The translations under genes were made by a program, and so were the position numbers. 33,401 nucleotides of DNA from an uncultured Burkholderiales bacterium (GTDB lineage: Bacteria; Pseudomonadota; Gammaproteobacteria; Burkholderiales; Thiobacillaceae): the NCBI GenBank assembly GCA_938038385.1, contig CALHRD010000089.1:1-33401 (forward strand), in the 5' to 3' direction. Positions 1 to 8,975 of this stretch are shown here, piece by piece (within the stretch, counting starts at the first letter, position 1; each line of letters begins with the position of its first letter). The notes below the pieces were generated by a model. The model was not told the DNA's origin. It searched no databases and was given only the letters and a program-made list of their open reading frames with translations.

Positions 1-2
1 CC

Positions 3-440
3 GTCGCCCTCGCTCCCCTGTCGCGCGAGGCGGCGCTGGCCCACGTCGTGTTCAGCCCCGAGACCCGGCATCCGGTCGAGGTCGAGGCCCGGCATGCCGA
101 TCACCTGGTGACCTGGCTGTCCAAGCGACTGGGCACACGGCTCTCCGCCCCCGACTTCAGCGCCGAGGGCTTCGAGCTGCTCGGTGGCCGTCTGCTCTCG
201 GGCAGTGCCGGGCCGGTGGCGCAGTTCATGTATGAGGATGCCAGCGGCCGCCGCATCACCCTCTACGTCCGCCGCGATGCCCGCGGACGGGGCGACACGG
301 CCTTTCGCCACGCCCGCGAGCATGGGGTGGAGGTGTTCTACTGGGTCGAGGGCGACATGGGCTATGCCCTCTCGGGCCAGGTCGAGCGCGCCGTCATGCA
401 GCGGCTGGCGGATGCCTGCTACCGCCAGCTTACGCGCTAA
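3..440 (+). CDS. Probable anti-sigma factor / transmembrane regulator, C-terminal part (5' end outside window)
   Basis: The frame is open from the first complete codon at base 3 to a TAA at 438-440, giving 145 visible residues, so the true start lies upstream of the window. A GTG at 48 is an internal codon, because the upstream residues (REAALAHVVFSPE) continue the same domain. The visible part has the look of the periplasmic C-terminal domain of ChrR/PrtR-like anti-sigma factors: a VVFSPETRHPVEV opening, a short helix with a WLSKRLG stretch, a GGRLL beta segment, an AQFMYED strand, and a late VFYWVEGDMGYAL strand pair. Such proteins hold an ECF sigma factor at the inner membrane. The N-terminal sigma-binding and membrane parts cannot be checked here. 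It converges on glnE with only eight bases between the stop codons. Family assignment is from recall of the pattern and is moderately sure. Confidence 0.7.
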   Translation, partial: VALAPLSREAALAHVVFSPETRHPVEVEARHADHLVTWLSKRLGTRLSAPDFSAEGFELLGGRLLSGSAGPVAQFMYEDASGRRITLYVRRDARGRGDTAFRHAREHGVEVFYWVEGDMGYALSGQVERAVMQRLADACYRQLTR

Positions 441-448
441 CGGCGGTT

Positions 449-3169
449 TCAGCCGAACACCGCCGCCCACAGCGCCCGCACTGCCTGCCCTGCCTGCGCC
501 GCCTGTTCCGCCGGCACACGCGCGTGCTCGGCGCCCTGCAGCTTGACGGCGTGCTGCAGGCGTCTCAACTCGCGGTAGGCATCCGCCGCCGGCAGGGCGA
601 TTTCGGCCGGCAGCAGGCCAAGCTCGGCACAACGCCCGAGCAGCGCGATGTTGCCGACGTTGGCGGTGAGTTCTTGATGCGTGTGGGCGTGGGCCAGGAC
701 CAGGTACTGCACGCTGAATTCCACGTCCACCAGGCCGCCGGAGTCGTGCTTGACGTCGAAGAGCCCGCTCGGGTTGGGGTGGCCATCGCGCATCTTCTGG
801 CGCATCTCCAGTACATCGGCCTTGAGCTTGGCGGCGTCGCGTGGCAGGCACAGCAGCGCCTGCCGGATCGCCTCGAAGCGCTCGCCCACGCGCCGGTCGC
901 CGCAGCAATAGCGGGCACGTGTGAGGGCCTGGTGCTCCCAGGTCCAGGCCTGGTGGCGCTGGTAGTCGTCGAAGGCGTCGAGGCTGCTCACCAGCAGACC
1001 CGCCGCACCGTCCGGCCGCAGGCGCACATCCGTTTCGTAAAGCACGCCGGCCGCCGTGTGGGTGGAAAGCCAGGTGATGAGCCGCTTGGCCAGCCGGGCA
1101 TAGATCACCTGGGCGTCGGGATGCGCGTCGTCGTGCAGAAAGACCAGGTCCAGGTCGGACGCATAGCCGAGTTCCTTGCCGCCCAGTTTGCCGTAGGCGA
1201 TGACGGCGAAGGCCGGAGATTCGCGGTGGCGTCCGGCGAAACCTGCCCAGACCAGGTCCAGGGTCGCCTCCACCAGCAGGTCGGCCAACGCGCTCAGGTG
1301 GTCGGACAGCCGCTCGATGCTCAGCCGCCCGGCCAGGTCCTGGGCGAGCAGACGGAAGGTGGCGCTTTGCTTGAAGTGGCGCAACTCGTCCATCTGCCGT
1401 TCGACGTCCCCCGTCAGTTCCGCCAGACGTTCGGCCAGCTCGGCACGCGCCGCGTCCCAGTCGGGCTCGACGTAGAGGGCGCGTGGGTCGAGCAGCTCGT
1501 CGAGCAGATGCGGCCGCTGACGCAGATACTGTGCCGCCCAGGGACTGGCGCTCGCCAGGCGGGCGATCTGCGCCAGGGTTTGCGGGTATTCCTGCAGCAG
1601 CCGCAGATAGGGCGCGCGCCCGCTCACCGCCTCGAGCAGGTCGAGCATGCGGGTCAGGGTGTCGTCCGGATTGGCGAAGCCGGCCGCCACCTCCAGCATG
1701 GGGGCCATGAGCGTGTCCAGGGCGGCCTGACTGACGGCCGGCAGGGCCTTGTAGCGGCTGCTGCCGCGCAGCCCCCGCAGCCGCGCCAGGATGGTCTGGG
1801 GATCTTGGTAGCCGAGACCGGCCAGTCGGGCGGTCGCCACCTCGTCGGCCTGTAGCCACAGCCCGGCCAGGGGGTGGCCGGACTGATCCTCCTGCGGGGC
1901 ACCGAACACCTGCTCGAAATGCTCGCTCACCCGCCGCCGCAGGCCGTTGAGCCGCGCGCTGAAGGCCTCCCAGTCGGCATGGCCCATGGCCTGAGCGAGC
2001 TTCAGCCGGTCCTCGCTGGAGGCCGGCAGGCGCTGGGTCTGGGCGTCGTCCACATATTGCAGGCGGTGTTCCAGGTCGCGCAGGAAGACGTAGGCCTCAT
2101 CGAGGTAGGCTGCCGTTTCCGGCGGCAGGTGACGGTGTTCGGCCAGCCGTGCCAGGATGATCCGCGTCGGCCTGGCCTGCAGAGCGGCCTCGCGCCCGCC
2201 GCGGATGAGCTGGTAGACCTGGGCGATGAATTCGATCTCACGGATGCCACCCGGCCCCAGCTTGATGTCGTCCGCCTTGTCCCGGCGCGCCACTTCACGC
2301 CGGATCTGGGCATGTAGGTCACGCATGGCGGCAAAGGCACCGAAATCGAGATAGCGGCGGAAGACGAACGGGCGCCTGAGCTGTTCCAGTTCCTCGATGC
2401 GCTCCCCGGTCAGCGCCCGGCCCTTGATCCAGGCATAGCGTTCCCACTCCCGCGCCTGGGCGTAGAAGTATTGCTCCAGCATACCGAAGCTCACCGCCAG
2501 CGGCCCGGAGTCGCCGTAGGGGCGCAGCCGCATGTCGACGCGGAAGACGAAGCCGTCGGCCGTGGCCTCGTTGAGCAGGTTGATCAGCCGCTTGCCCAGG
2601 CGCACGAAGAACTCGTGGTTGTCGATGCGGCGCGGGCCGCCACCCCTCTCCCGCGGGGAGAGGGGTCGGGGGTGTGGGTCACCCGTCTCCCCATCCTCCG
2701 GATAGACGAAGATGAGGTCGATGTCGGAAGAGACGTTGAGCTCGCGCCCGCCCAGTTTGCCCATGCCCACCACGATCATCCGCTGCGGCCGACCGCTGGC
2801 ATCCAGGGGCTCACCGTGGAGGGTGGCGAGATCGGCATGGAGGAAATCGAGCCCCGTTTGCACGGCCACCTCGGCCAGGTCGGTCATGCTGCCGGTGACC
2901 TCGCTGAGGTCGGCCATGCCGGCCAGGTCGCGCACGATCAACCGGGCCAGCACCCACTGGCGCAGTCGGCGCAGCGCCCGTGCCAGGCTCGTCTCGTCGG
3001 CGGCGGCGGCCGCCTCGAGCCAGGCGGTCATCTCCGCACGCGTACACGGCCGGTCGAGGGCTGCGCTGACCCCCTCGACCAGTTCCGGATCGGCCTCGAT
3101 GCGGGCGGCGAGCCAGCGGCTGTAAGCGGCGGCCTGCTGCAGCAGGGTGGAGGAATCGGCAGGGGTCAT
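449..3169 (-). CDS. glnE: Bifunctional glutamine synthetase adenylyltransferase/adenylyl-removing enzyme
   Basis: This 906-residue protein adenylylates and deadenylylates glutamine synthetase (GlnA) in response to PII, controlling ammonia assimilation in the cytoplasm. Two nucleotidyltransferase domains are visible. The N-terminal one (deadenylylating head) has GMGKLGGRELNVSSDIDL at about 135-152, and the C-terminal one (adenylylating head) has AYGKLGGKELGYASDLDLVF near 660-680; both keep the G-G...SDxDL metal/nucleotide motif. The start ATG at 3169 is the first methionine and gives MTPADSSTLL. The gene diverges from acs, 96 bases away. The odd feature is an extra segment, roughly residues 164-178 (PHPRPLSPRERGGG), between the first active-site strand and the conserved DNHEFFVRLGKRL helix. 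E. coli GlnE, as I recall it, has only a few residues here. The extra DNA is a GC-rich palindromic repeat read in frame, and the reading frame is intact. Confidence 0.97.
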   Translation of the reverse strand: MTPADSSTLLQQAAAYSRWLAARIEADPELVEGVSAALDRPCTRAEMTAWLEAAAAADETSLARALRRLRQWVLARLIVRDLAGMADLSEVTGSMTDLAEVAVQTGLDFLHADLATLHGEPLDASGRPQRMIVVGMGKLGGRELNVSSDIDLIFVYPEDGETGDPHPRPLSPRERGGGPRRIDNHEFFVRLGKRLINLLNEATADGFVFRVDMRLRPYGDSGPLAVSFGMLEQYFYAQAREWERYAWIKGRALTGERIEELEQLRRPFVFRRYLDFGAFAAMRDLHAQIRREVARRDKADDIKLGPGGIREIEFIAQVYQLIRGGREAALQARPTRIILARLAEHRHLPPETAAYLDEAYVFLRDLEHRLQYVDDAQTQRLPASSEDRLKLAQAMGHADWEAFSARLNGLRRRVSEHFEQVFGAPQEDQSGHPLAGLWLQADEVATARLAGLGYQDPQTILARLRGLRGSSRYKALPAVSQAALDTLMAPMLEVAAGFANPDDTLTRMLDLLEAVSGRAPYLRLLQEYPQTLAQIARLASASPWAAQYLRQRPHLLDELLDPRALYVEPDWDAARAELAERLAELTGDVERQMDELRHFKQSATFRLLAQDLAGRLSIERLSDHLSALADLLVEATLDLVWAGFAGRHRESPAFAVIAYGKLGGKELGYASDLDLVFLHDDAHPDAQVIYARLAKRLITWLSTHTAAGVLYETDVRLRPDGAAGLLVSSLDAFDDYQRHQAWTWEHQALTRARYCCGDRRVGERFEAIRQALLCLPRDAAKLKADVLEMRQKMRDGHPNPSGLFDVKHDSGGLVDVEFSVQYLVLAHAHTHQELTANVGNIALLGRCAELGLLPAEIALPAADAYRELRRLQHAVKLQGAEHARVPAEQAAQAGQAVRALWAAVFG
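2636..2680. repeat. Palindromic repeat inserted in frame inside glnE
   Basis: Bases 2643-2652 (CCCCTCTCCC) and 2656-2665 (GGGAGAGGGG) form a perfect 10-bp stem around the loop GCG. Flanking bases read as a tail similar to the CTCACCCCCGACCCCTC seen in the acs-usp intergenic region. On the glnE strand the unit is translated as PHPRPLSPRERGGG without breaking the frame. This composition is a widespread proteobacterial intergenic repeat type, so its presence inside an essential-type coding sequence is notable. Confidence 0.85.
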
Positions 3170-3179
3170 GATGGCCGGT

Positions 3180-3208
3180 TTGAAATAAAGCGCATTTTGG
3201 CCTAATTT
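3180..3208 (+). promoter_or_regulatory. Candidate sigma-70 promoter of acs
   Basis: A TTGAAA hexamer at 3180-3185 is followed after 17 bases by TAATTT at 3203-3208, in the 96-base gap between the divergent glnE and acs genes. The predicted start site leaves a leader of about 50 bases, which contains a small CCTCT/AGAGG hairpin and ends with the ribosome binding site GAGGAG close to the acs ATG. The -35 matches consensus at five of six positions, the -10 only at three, so this is a candidate, not a certain promoter. Confidence 0.4.
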
Positions 3209-3265
3209 CCCGGTTGCGGCCTCTGCACCAGAGGGCTTTCAAGGAAAGAACCGTCGAGGAGCACC

Positions 3266-5233
<1,968 letters not shown>

Positions 5234-5289
5234 CGCGGCAGCATTACCGGAATGGTTGGTTTCGACGGCATGGCCGGATTTCGGCGTAG

Positions 5290-5344
5290 GCTAACGGACA
5301 TGGCGACACTCATGCTTCGGGGTGGCGTCGCCATGTCCGTTAGC
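5290..5344. repeat. Long inverted repeat, copy A
   Basis: Bases 5290-5307 and 5327-5344 are perfect 18-base reverse complements (core right arm GTCGCCATGTCCGTTAG), separated by a 19-base loop containing CTTCGGGGTGGC. The arm core (ACGGACATGG / CCATGTCCGT) and part of the loop (GGGGTGGCGT) recur in copy B about 200 bases away, so this is a repeated element rather than a one-off hairpin. Confidence 0.9.
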
Positions 5345-5397
5345 GTGAAAGTCGGCACAGCCGGCTCACGAAGCTCCCCTCCCCCCCTCACCCCCGA

Positions 5398-5455
5398 CCC
5401 CTCCCCCCATGGGGGAGGGGAGGCTCGACCCACCTCTCTCCCTGGGGGAGAGAGG
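5398..5455. repeat. Double GC-rich palindrome (same family as the glnE insertion)
   Basis: Two adjacent palindromes: CCCCTCCCCC at 5398-5407 pairs with GGGGGAGGGG at 5411-5420, and CCTCTCTCCC at 5433-5442 pairs with GGGAGAGAGG at 5446-5455. They are preceded by CTCACCCCCGACCCC, the same lead-in that appears in reverse orientation next to the glnE insertion. The pair sits between the two copies of the longer inverted repeat. Confidence 0.85.
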
Positions 5456-5491
5456 CCGGGAGAGAGGGCCGGAGGGGCTTAAGGTGAGGGA

Positions 5492-5539
5492 ACGGACATG
5501 GCCCCTTTCATCCTCTGGGGTGGCGTTGGCCATGTCCGT
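5492..5539. repeat. Long inverted repeat, copy B, overlapping a stop codon
   Basis: ACGGACATGGCC at 5492-5503 and its perfect reverse complement GGCCATGTCCGT at 5528-5539 flank a 24-base loop with TCTGGGGTGGCGT. Arms and loop match copy A at 5290-5344. The last base of the right arm (5539) is the final base of the TGA stop of the universal stress gene on the minus strand, so the element abuts and slightly overlaps that gene. Confidence 0.88.
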
Positions 5540-6447
5540 CAGCTGCCTTTCTCGGCCGGCGGCTGATTGACCACCAGCACGTCGCCCACCGACTCCGCCA
5601 GCACATGCTTGGTCACGCTGCCCAGCAGCAACTCCTCCATCATGCCCTGGCCGTGTTTGCCCATGACGATGAGGTCGCAGTCCAGTTCCTGTTCCTGCGC
5701 CAGGATGACACGCGAGGCATCGCCATGCTCCACGTGCTGGCGAACCCGCCCGACATCGAGCCCGACTTCGGCAGAGAGGTCCTGCAACCGGGCCAGGGCG
5801 TCCCGCCGGGCGGCGATGAGGTAACGGTTGAGGGTCTCCTCCTCCACGCCGGCATAACGCAGCTTGGCCTCGAACGGGGCCTCGAAGGCGTGGAACAGGA
5901 TCAGTTCCGCGCCTGGCGCGACGGCGCGGGCCAGGCGCAGCACCTGGGTCGAGCAGGCGGAGAAGTCGACCGGCACCAGCACCCGCCGATAGGCCTCGTG
6001 CGGGGTCTGCTTGACCACCAGCATGGGCCGCAGGGTGCGGCGCAGCAGGCGTTCGGACGTTGTGCCGATGAGCAGCCGACCCAGATAGCCTTCGCCGCGG
6101 GCGCCAACGACGATGAGGTCGGCACCGCGGGCATCGGCCTGGTCGAGTATGGCGCTCAGCACGCGGCCGGACGCCAGGGCGATCCCCGCCGAGCTGCCGT
6201 GGAGCGGCCCCAGCTCCGCGGTCAACATGGCGAGCCGCTCACGCGCCTCGTCCATCAGGCGTTGCTCCACCCCCGCCGAGACGGTGCCGAGCAGGCGGCG
6301 CAGTTGTTCCAGACCGCCCTGGTTGAGCACATGCAGCAGGGTGAGCTCCGCCCCGGTCTCGCCAGCGATGCGGAAGGCGCGCGTGACGGCATGCCGGGCC
6401 GGTGCGGACAGGTCGGTGGCGGCAAGGATGCGTTTGATCTGGGTCAT
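5539..6447 (-). CDS. Tandem-domain universal stress protein (UspA family)
   Basis: A 302-residue cytoplasmic protein made of two UspA domains (about 1-148 and 149-300). Each ends in the ATP-binding signature G-x2-G-x9-G-(S/T): GARGEGYLGRLLIGTTS in the first and GKHGQGMMEELLLGS in the second, so both halves look nucleotide-binding. The start ATG at 6447 lies in an ATGA overlap with the stop of the antiporter gene upstream, and AAGGAG is positioned ahead of it inside that gene, which indicates translational coupling. Usp proteins of this type are stress-induced and often sit beside transporters; a role in regulating the coupled antiporter is inference. The 3' end touches the inverted repeat at 5492-5539. 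Confidence 0.94.
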   Translation of the reverse strand: MTQIKRILAATDLSAPARHAVTRAFRIAGETGAELTLLHVLNQGGLEQLRRLLGTVSAGVEQRLMDEARERLAMLTAELGPLHGSSAGIALASGRVLSAILDQADARGADLIVVGARGEGYLGRLLIGTTSERLLRRTLRPMLVVKQTPHEAYRRVLVPVDFSACSTQVLRLARAVAPGAELILFHAFEAPFEAKLRYAGVEEETLNRYLIAARRDALARLQDLSAEVGLDVGRVRQHVEHGDASRVILAQEQELDCDLIVMGKHGQGMMEELLLGSVTKHVLAESVGDVLVVNQPPAEKGS

Positions 6448-8099
6448 GTGTCCTTCTCCTTGTCGGAACGTATCAAGGCAGTGAGATGCTCGACGGTGAA
6501 GTCCACCGCGTCGCGTAAGGGGTAGAGCACGGTGGGTGCGCCCAGGCGCTTGAGCGCGGCGCCCTGCGCTTCGTCACGGGCGACGATGGCAACCTCGCCA
6601 CTGTAGCCGCGTGCGGTCAGTGCGTGCAGCAGGGCGCGGTTGGATTCCAGGTCCGGCAGGGTGCTCACCACCCAAGGTACGCCTTCGAGCGGCAGGCTCT
6701 CCAGGAAATCGGGGTCCTGGCCATCGCCGAAGCGGACAGCCAGACCCTGGCGGCGCAGCCGTCGCACCGTCTCGGGGTCGAAATCGACGCCGAGGACGGT
6801 AACACCCGCCTCGGCAAGGCGACGCGCCAGGCGCTCGCCATAACGACCCAGCCCGAAGACGACGATGTCCGGTGCGGGTGTGCCATGCGCCTGCCGCTCC
6901 ACCGCCAGTTCGCGGTGCGGGCGCCGACGTTCGAACGCCCCCAGCCAAGGCGCCAGACGCTCGTACAAGGGTTGTGAGTAGAGGATCATGTAGGTGGACA
7001 GCGCAATGGTCACCACCCCCACCAGGGTCGTGAGCCCCAGGGCCTCCATGCCGACATGACCGAGGTTGATACCCATGGCCACGAAGACGATGGAGAACTC
7101 GCTGATCTGCGCCACGGTGAGACCGGCCAGGAAACCGGTGCGCTTGCGGTAGCCCATCCAACCCATGATGGCCATGACGATGAGCGGGTTGCCGATCAAC
7201 ACGAAGGCCGACAGGATCACCGCCGGCCACACCTCTTCGCCCAGGGTGGAGAAATCCAGTTTCGACCCCAGATCGATGAAGAAGAACAGGAGCAGAAAGT
7301 CACGGATGCCCGTCAGCCGCGCGCCGATGGCCTCGCGGTAGGCGGTGGAGGCGAGCGAGAAACCGGCGAGGAAGGCCCCCGCCTCCTTGGAGAAGCCGGC
7401 CCATTCACCCAAGGCCGCCAGTCCCGTACCCCAGGCGATGGCGAAGATGAGCAGCAACTCCTGTGAGCGCGCCATGATCGCAACCAGACGCGGCAGCAGA
7501 TAGCGCATGAGGACGAACATGGCCATTGCCGCCAGCGCCACCCGTGCAAGCAACGAGCCTGCCACCTGCAAAACTTCCGCATCGCCGGCGCCGCGCATCG
7601 CGCTCATGGCCATCATGGCGATCACCACGGCGATGTCCTGCACGATGAGGAAACCCACGGCGATGCGCCCGTGCAGGCTGTCCAGCTCGCGTTTGTCGGA
7701 GAGCAGCTTGACGATGATGATGGTGCTGGAAAAGGTCAGCGCCACCGCCACGTAGAGCGCCTCCATCACGCCCTTGCCCAGGGCAAGGATGATCAGGAAG
7801 CCGAACAGGATGGTGAAGGCGAGTTGCCCCAGACCGGTGGCGAGGGCCACTGGGCCGATGTGGCGGACGTGCTGCAGGTCGAGCTTCAGTCCCACCAGGA
7901 AGAGCAGCACCGCCACGCCGACCTGGGCGAGCAGATCAATCTGGCCGTGGGCCTGCACCAGACCGAAAACGGCCGGTCCGACCAGGACGCCCACGGCGAT
8001 GTAGGCGATGAGCACCGGTTGTTTGAGGCGTGTGGCCACCGCCCCCACGGCGGCGGCGATGAGCAGGAGCAGGGCGAATTCGGCAAAAGGTTCTTGCAT
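6444..8099 (-). CDS. CPA2-family monovalent cation/proton antiporter with RCK domain (YbaL/KefB-like)
   Basis: A 551-residue inner-membrane protein. Residues about 5-385 carry a dozen hydrophobic segments typical of the Na+/H+ exchanger fold of CPA2 antiporters (AYIAVGVLVGP early, VLLFLVGLKLDL, and the GAFLAGFSLA stretch). The C-terminal part has a TrkA-N/RCK nucleotide-binding domain beginning DIVVFGLGRYGERLARRL, with the GxGxxG loop, a following acidic residue in VDFDPE, and GDGQDPDFLE. Length and domain order match E. coli YbaL and its relatives, which have no clear glutathione-gated partner. Expected role: K+ or Na+ efflux in exchange for protons. It is the first gene of a two-gene unit with the Usp gene (ATGA overlap). 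Exact ion is not predictable from the sequence. Confidence 0.93.
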   Translation of the reverse strand: MQEPFAEFALLLLIAAAVGAVATRLKQPVLIAYIAVGVLVGPAVFGLVQAHGQIDLLAQVGVAVLLFLVGLKLDLQHVRHIGPVALATGLGQLAFTILFGFLIILALGKGVMEALYVAVALTFSSTIIIVKLLSDKRELDSLHGRIAVGFLIVQDIAVVIAMMAMSAMRGAGDAEVLQVAGSLLARVALAAMAMFVLMRYLLPRLVAIMARSQELLLIFAIAWGTGLAALGEWAGFSKEAGAFLAGFSLASTAYREAIGARLTGIRDFLLLFFFIDLGSKLDFSTLGEEVWPAVILSAFVLIGNPLIVMAIMGWMGYRKRTGFLAGLTVAQISEFSIVFVAMGINLGHVGMEALGLTTLVGVVTIALSTYMILYSQPLYERLAPWLGAFERRRPHRELAVERQAHGTPAPDIVVFGLGRYGERLARRLAEAGVTVLGVDFDPETVRRLRRQGLAVRFGDGQDPDFLESLPLEGVPWVVSTLPDLESNRALLHALTARGYSGEVAIVARDEAQGAALKRLGAPTVLYPLRDAVDFTVEHLTALIRSDKEKDT

Positions 8100-8112
8100 G
8101 CAGGCAGGTCAT

Positions 8113-8155
8113 TCCCGGTGTCTAACCGGGATGATGGCCCGCCTGGCCGGCCAGG
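8113..8155. repeat. Leader hairpin and palindrome upstream of the antiporter gene
   Basis: TCCCGGT (8113-8119) pairs with ACCGGGA (8125-8131) over a five-base loop, starting 14 bases from the antiporter ATG at 8099; it is followed by the perfect palindrome CCTGGCCGGCCAGG at 8142-8155. On the minus strand both would lie in the 5' leader or promoter of the antiporter-Usp unit, so they could be an operator and an RNA structure over the initiation region. No clear ribosome binding site is visible apart from the CCTGC-rich leader. Confidence 0.45.
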
Positions 8156-8410
8156 ACAATCCGTTCCGGATGGTCGATTACAGTCAGAGGGATGGCGCGG
8201 CTCAGTGCGCGATGCGACGACCGGTTGAGAAATTCCCTGGACAGGTTCGCATGCCTGCCGGGACGGATACTGCCATGCCGCTTCATCCGAACAGGTCGCA
8301 AGGCCTGACCTTTTGGGAAGACCTGACCCTGTTATTCCCCCTGCACTGACCTCACTGATCAAGGGGAGATGGCAGAAGCAGCCTCAACATCCAGGTCTCC
8401 GGTACCTACT

Positions 8411-8426
8411 CCTCCCCATGGGGAGG
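8411..8426. repeat. GC-rich palindrome related to the intergenic repeat family
   Basis: CCTCCCCATGGGGAGG is a perfect 16-base palindrome lying 80 bases beyond the stop of the small lipoprotein gene. Its CTCCCC/GGGGAG core and central CATG resemble the palindrome at 5398-5420, so it is probably a shorter or decayed member of the same repeat family. No T tract follows on either strand. Confidence 0.6.
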
Positions 8427-8506
8427 GTGGGGCTTCGAGAGTCGCTGCGGTAGTTATGCACTGTAACGTCTGGCCATGAGGCTGGCCGTGACTCGGCGCG
8501 ATTCGA

Positions 8507-8962
8507 TCAGAACAGGCGGTCGCCGGTGATGGCCAGGATTCGATAGCCGCCGCGCAGAGGCTTGAGGATGAACTCGCTGGTCCCCTCGGCCTTGCGGGTG
8601 GCGCCGGTGGCGTTTTCGATCCAGCTCTTTTTCCAGCGCACCTGCGCGTTGACCAGCCCATCGGCCTCCAGCACCCGCAGCACGTCGAATTGCAGGTCGA
8701 GCAGGGTCTGGCTGCGCATCTGCGCCTCGAGCCGATCGCGCAGCTCGCCGTAGCCTTCGTAGTAGGCTGGCGAGAAATAGCGCTCGACCCGTGACCAGGT
8801 GCCGGAGCGCAGCCCCTGTTGCAGTCCCGTGAGATCCTGGCGCACGCGATCCTTGGTCGCTGCCGGGTCGTCGGCGGTGGTGGGCGGCAGGTCCGCACAG
8901 GCAGCCAGCCCGAACAGCAAGGCGGCAAAAGACAACATGCGGGTCAGCAGGGCGGGTCTCAT
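8507..8962 (-). CDS. Small lipoprotein with NTF2-like domain
   Basis: A 151-residue protein starting at ATG 8962, chosen because GAGGAGAG precedes it and the next residues form a lipoprotein signal (MRPALLTRMLSFAALLFGLAAC, lipobox L-A-A-C, lipidated Cys22). An upstream in-frame ATG at 9025 would overlap the previous gene and hide the signal. The mature part (about 35-151) begins with a helix-rich stretch (GTWSRVERYFSPAYYEGYGELRD) and continues with strands (QVRWKKSW, TSEFILKPLRGGYRILAI). This order suggests an NTF2/SnoaL-like fold and resembles the C-terminal domain of the preceding gene product. It is last in the five-gene operon, 13 bases after the previous stop. Function unknown; no catalytic residues can be named. 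Confidence 0.85.
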   Translation of the reverse strand: MRPALLTRMLSFAALLFGLAACADLPPTTADDPAATKDRVRQDLTGLQQGLRSGTWSRVERYFSPAYYEGYGELRDRLEAQMRSQTLLDLQFDVLRVLEADGLVNAQVRWKKSWIENATGATRKAEGTSEFILKPLRGGYRILAITGDRLF

Positions 8963-8975
8963 GGTCACGCTCTCC

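Larger units (their letters stand above)
5234..5538. other. Repeat-rich intergenic region between convergent acs and the universal stress gene
   Basis: No coding sequence is supported here. The 305 bases consist largely of inverted repeats: a long stem at 5290-5344, two GC-rich palindromes at 5398-5455, and a second copy of the first stem at 5492-5539 that runs into the stop codon of the downstream convergent gene. No run of T residues follows any stem, so classical rho-independent termination is not evident, although strong stems between convergent genes could still stabilise 3' ends. Confidence 0.8.
8100..8506. other. Non-coding region with palindromes
   Basis: No open frame here looks like a gene on either strand; the frames present are shadows of neighbours. 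On the side nearest the antiporter start there is a 7-bp hairpin TCCCGGT/ACCGGGA (8113-8119 with 8125-8131) and a perfect 14-base palindrome CCTGGCCGGCCAGG (8142-8155). Near the other end is a perfect 16-base palindrome CCTCCCCATGGGGAGG (8411-8426). The antiporter promoter must lie here, but I could not assign hexamers. Confidence 0.6.

Noticed and set aside
524-1855. 443-residue plus-strand open frame opposite glnE
   Set aside because: Lies wholly within the strongly supported glnE gene and shows no domain signature.
5290-5455. Rho-independent terminators between acs and the Usp gene
   Set aside because: Stems are strong but no T-rich tract follows on either strand; classified as repeats.
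8100-8506. Small gene in the antiporter-lipoprotein gap
   Set aside because: Open frames there extend neighbouring shadows, lack ribosome sites and show no protein-like composition.
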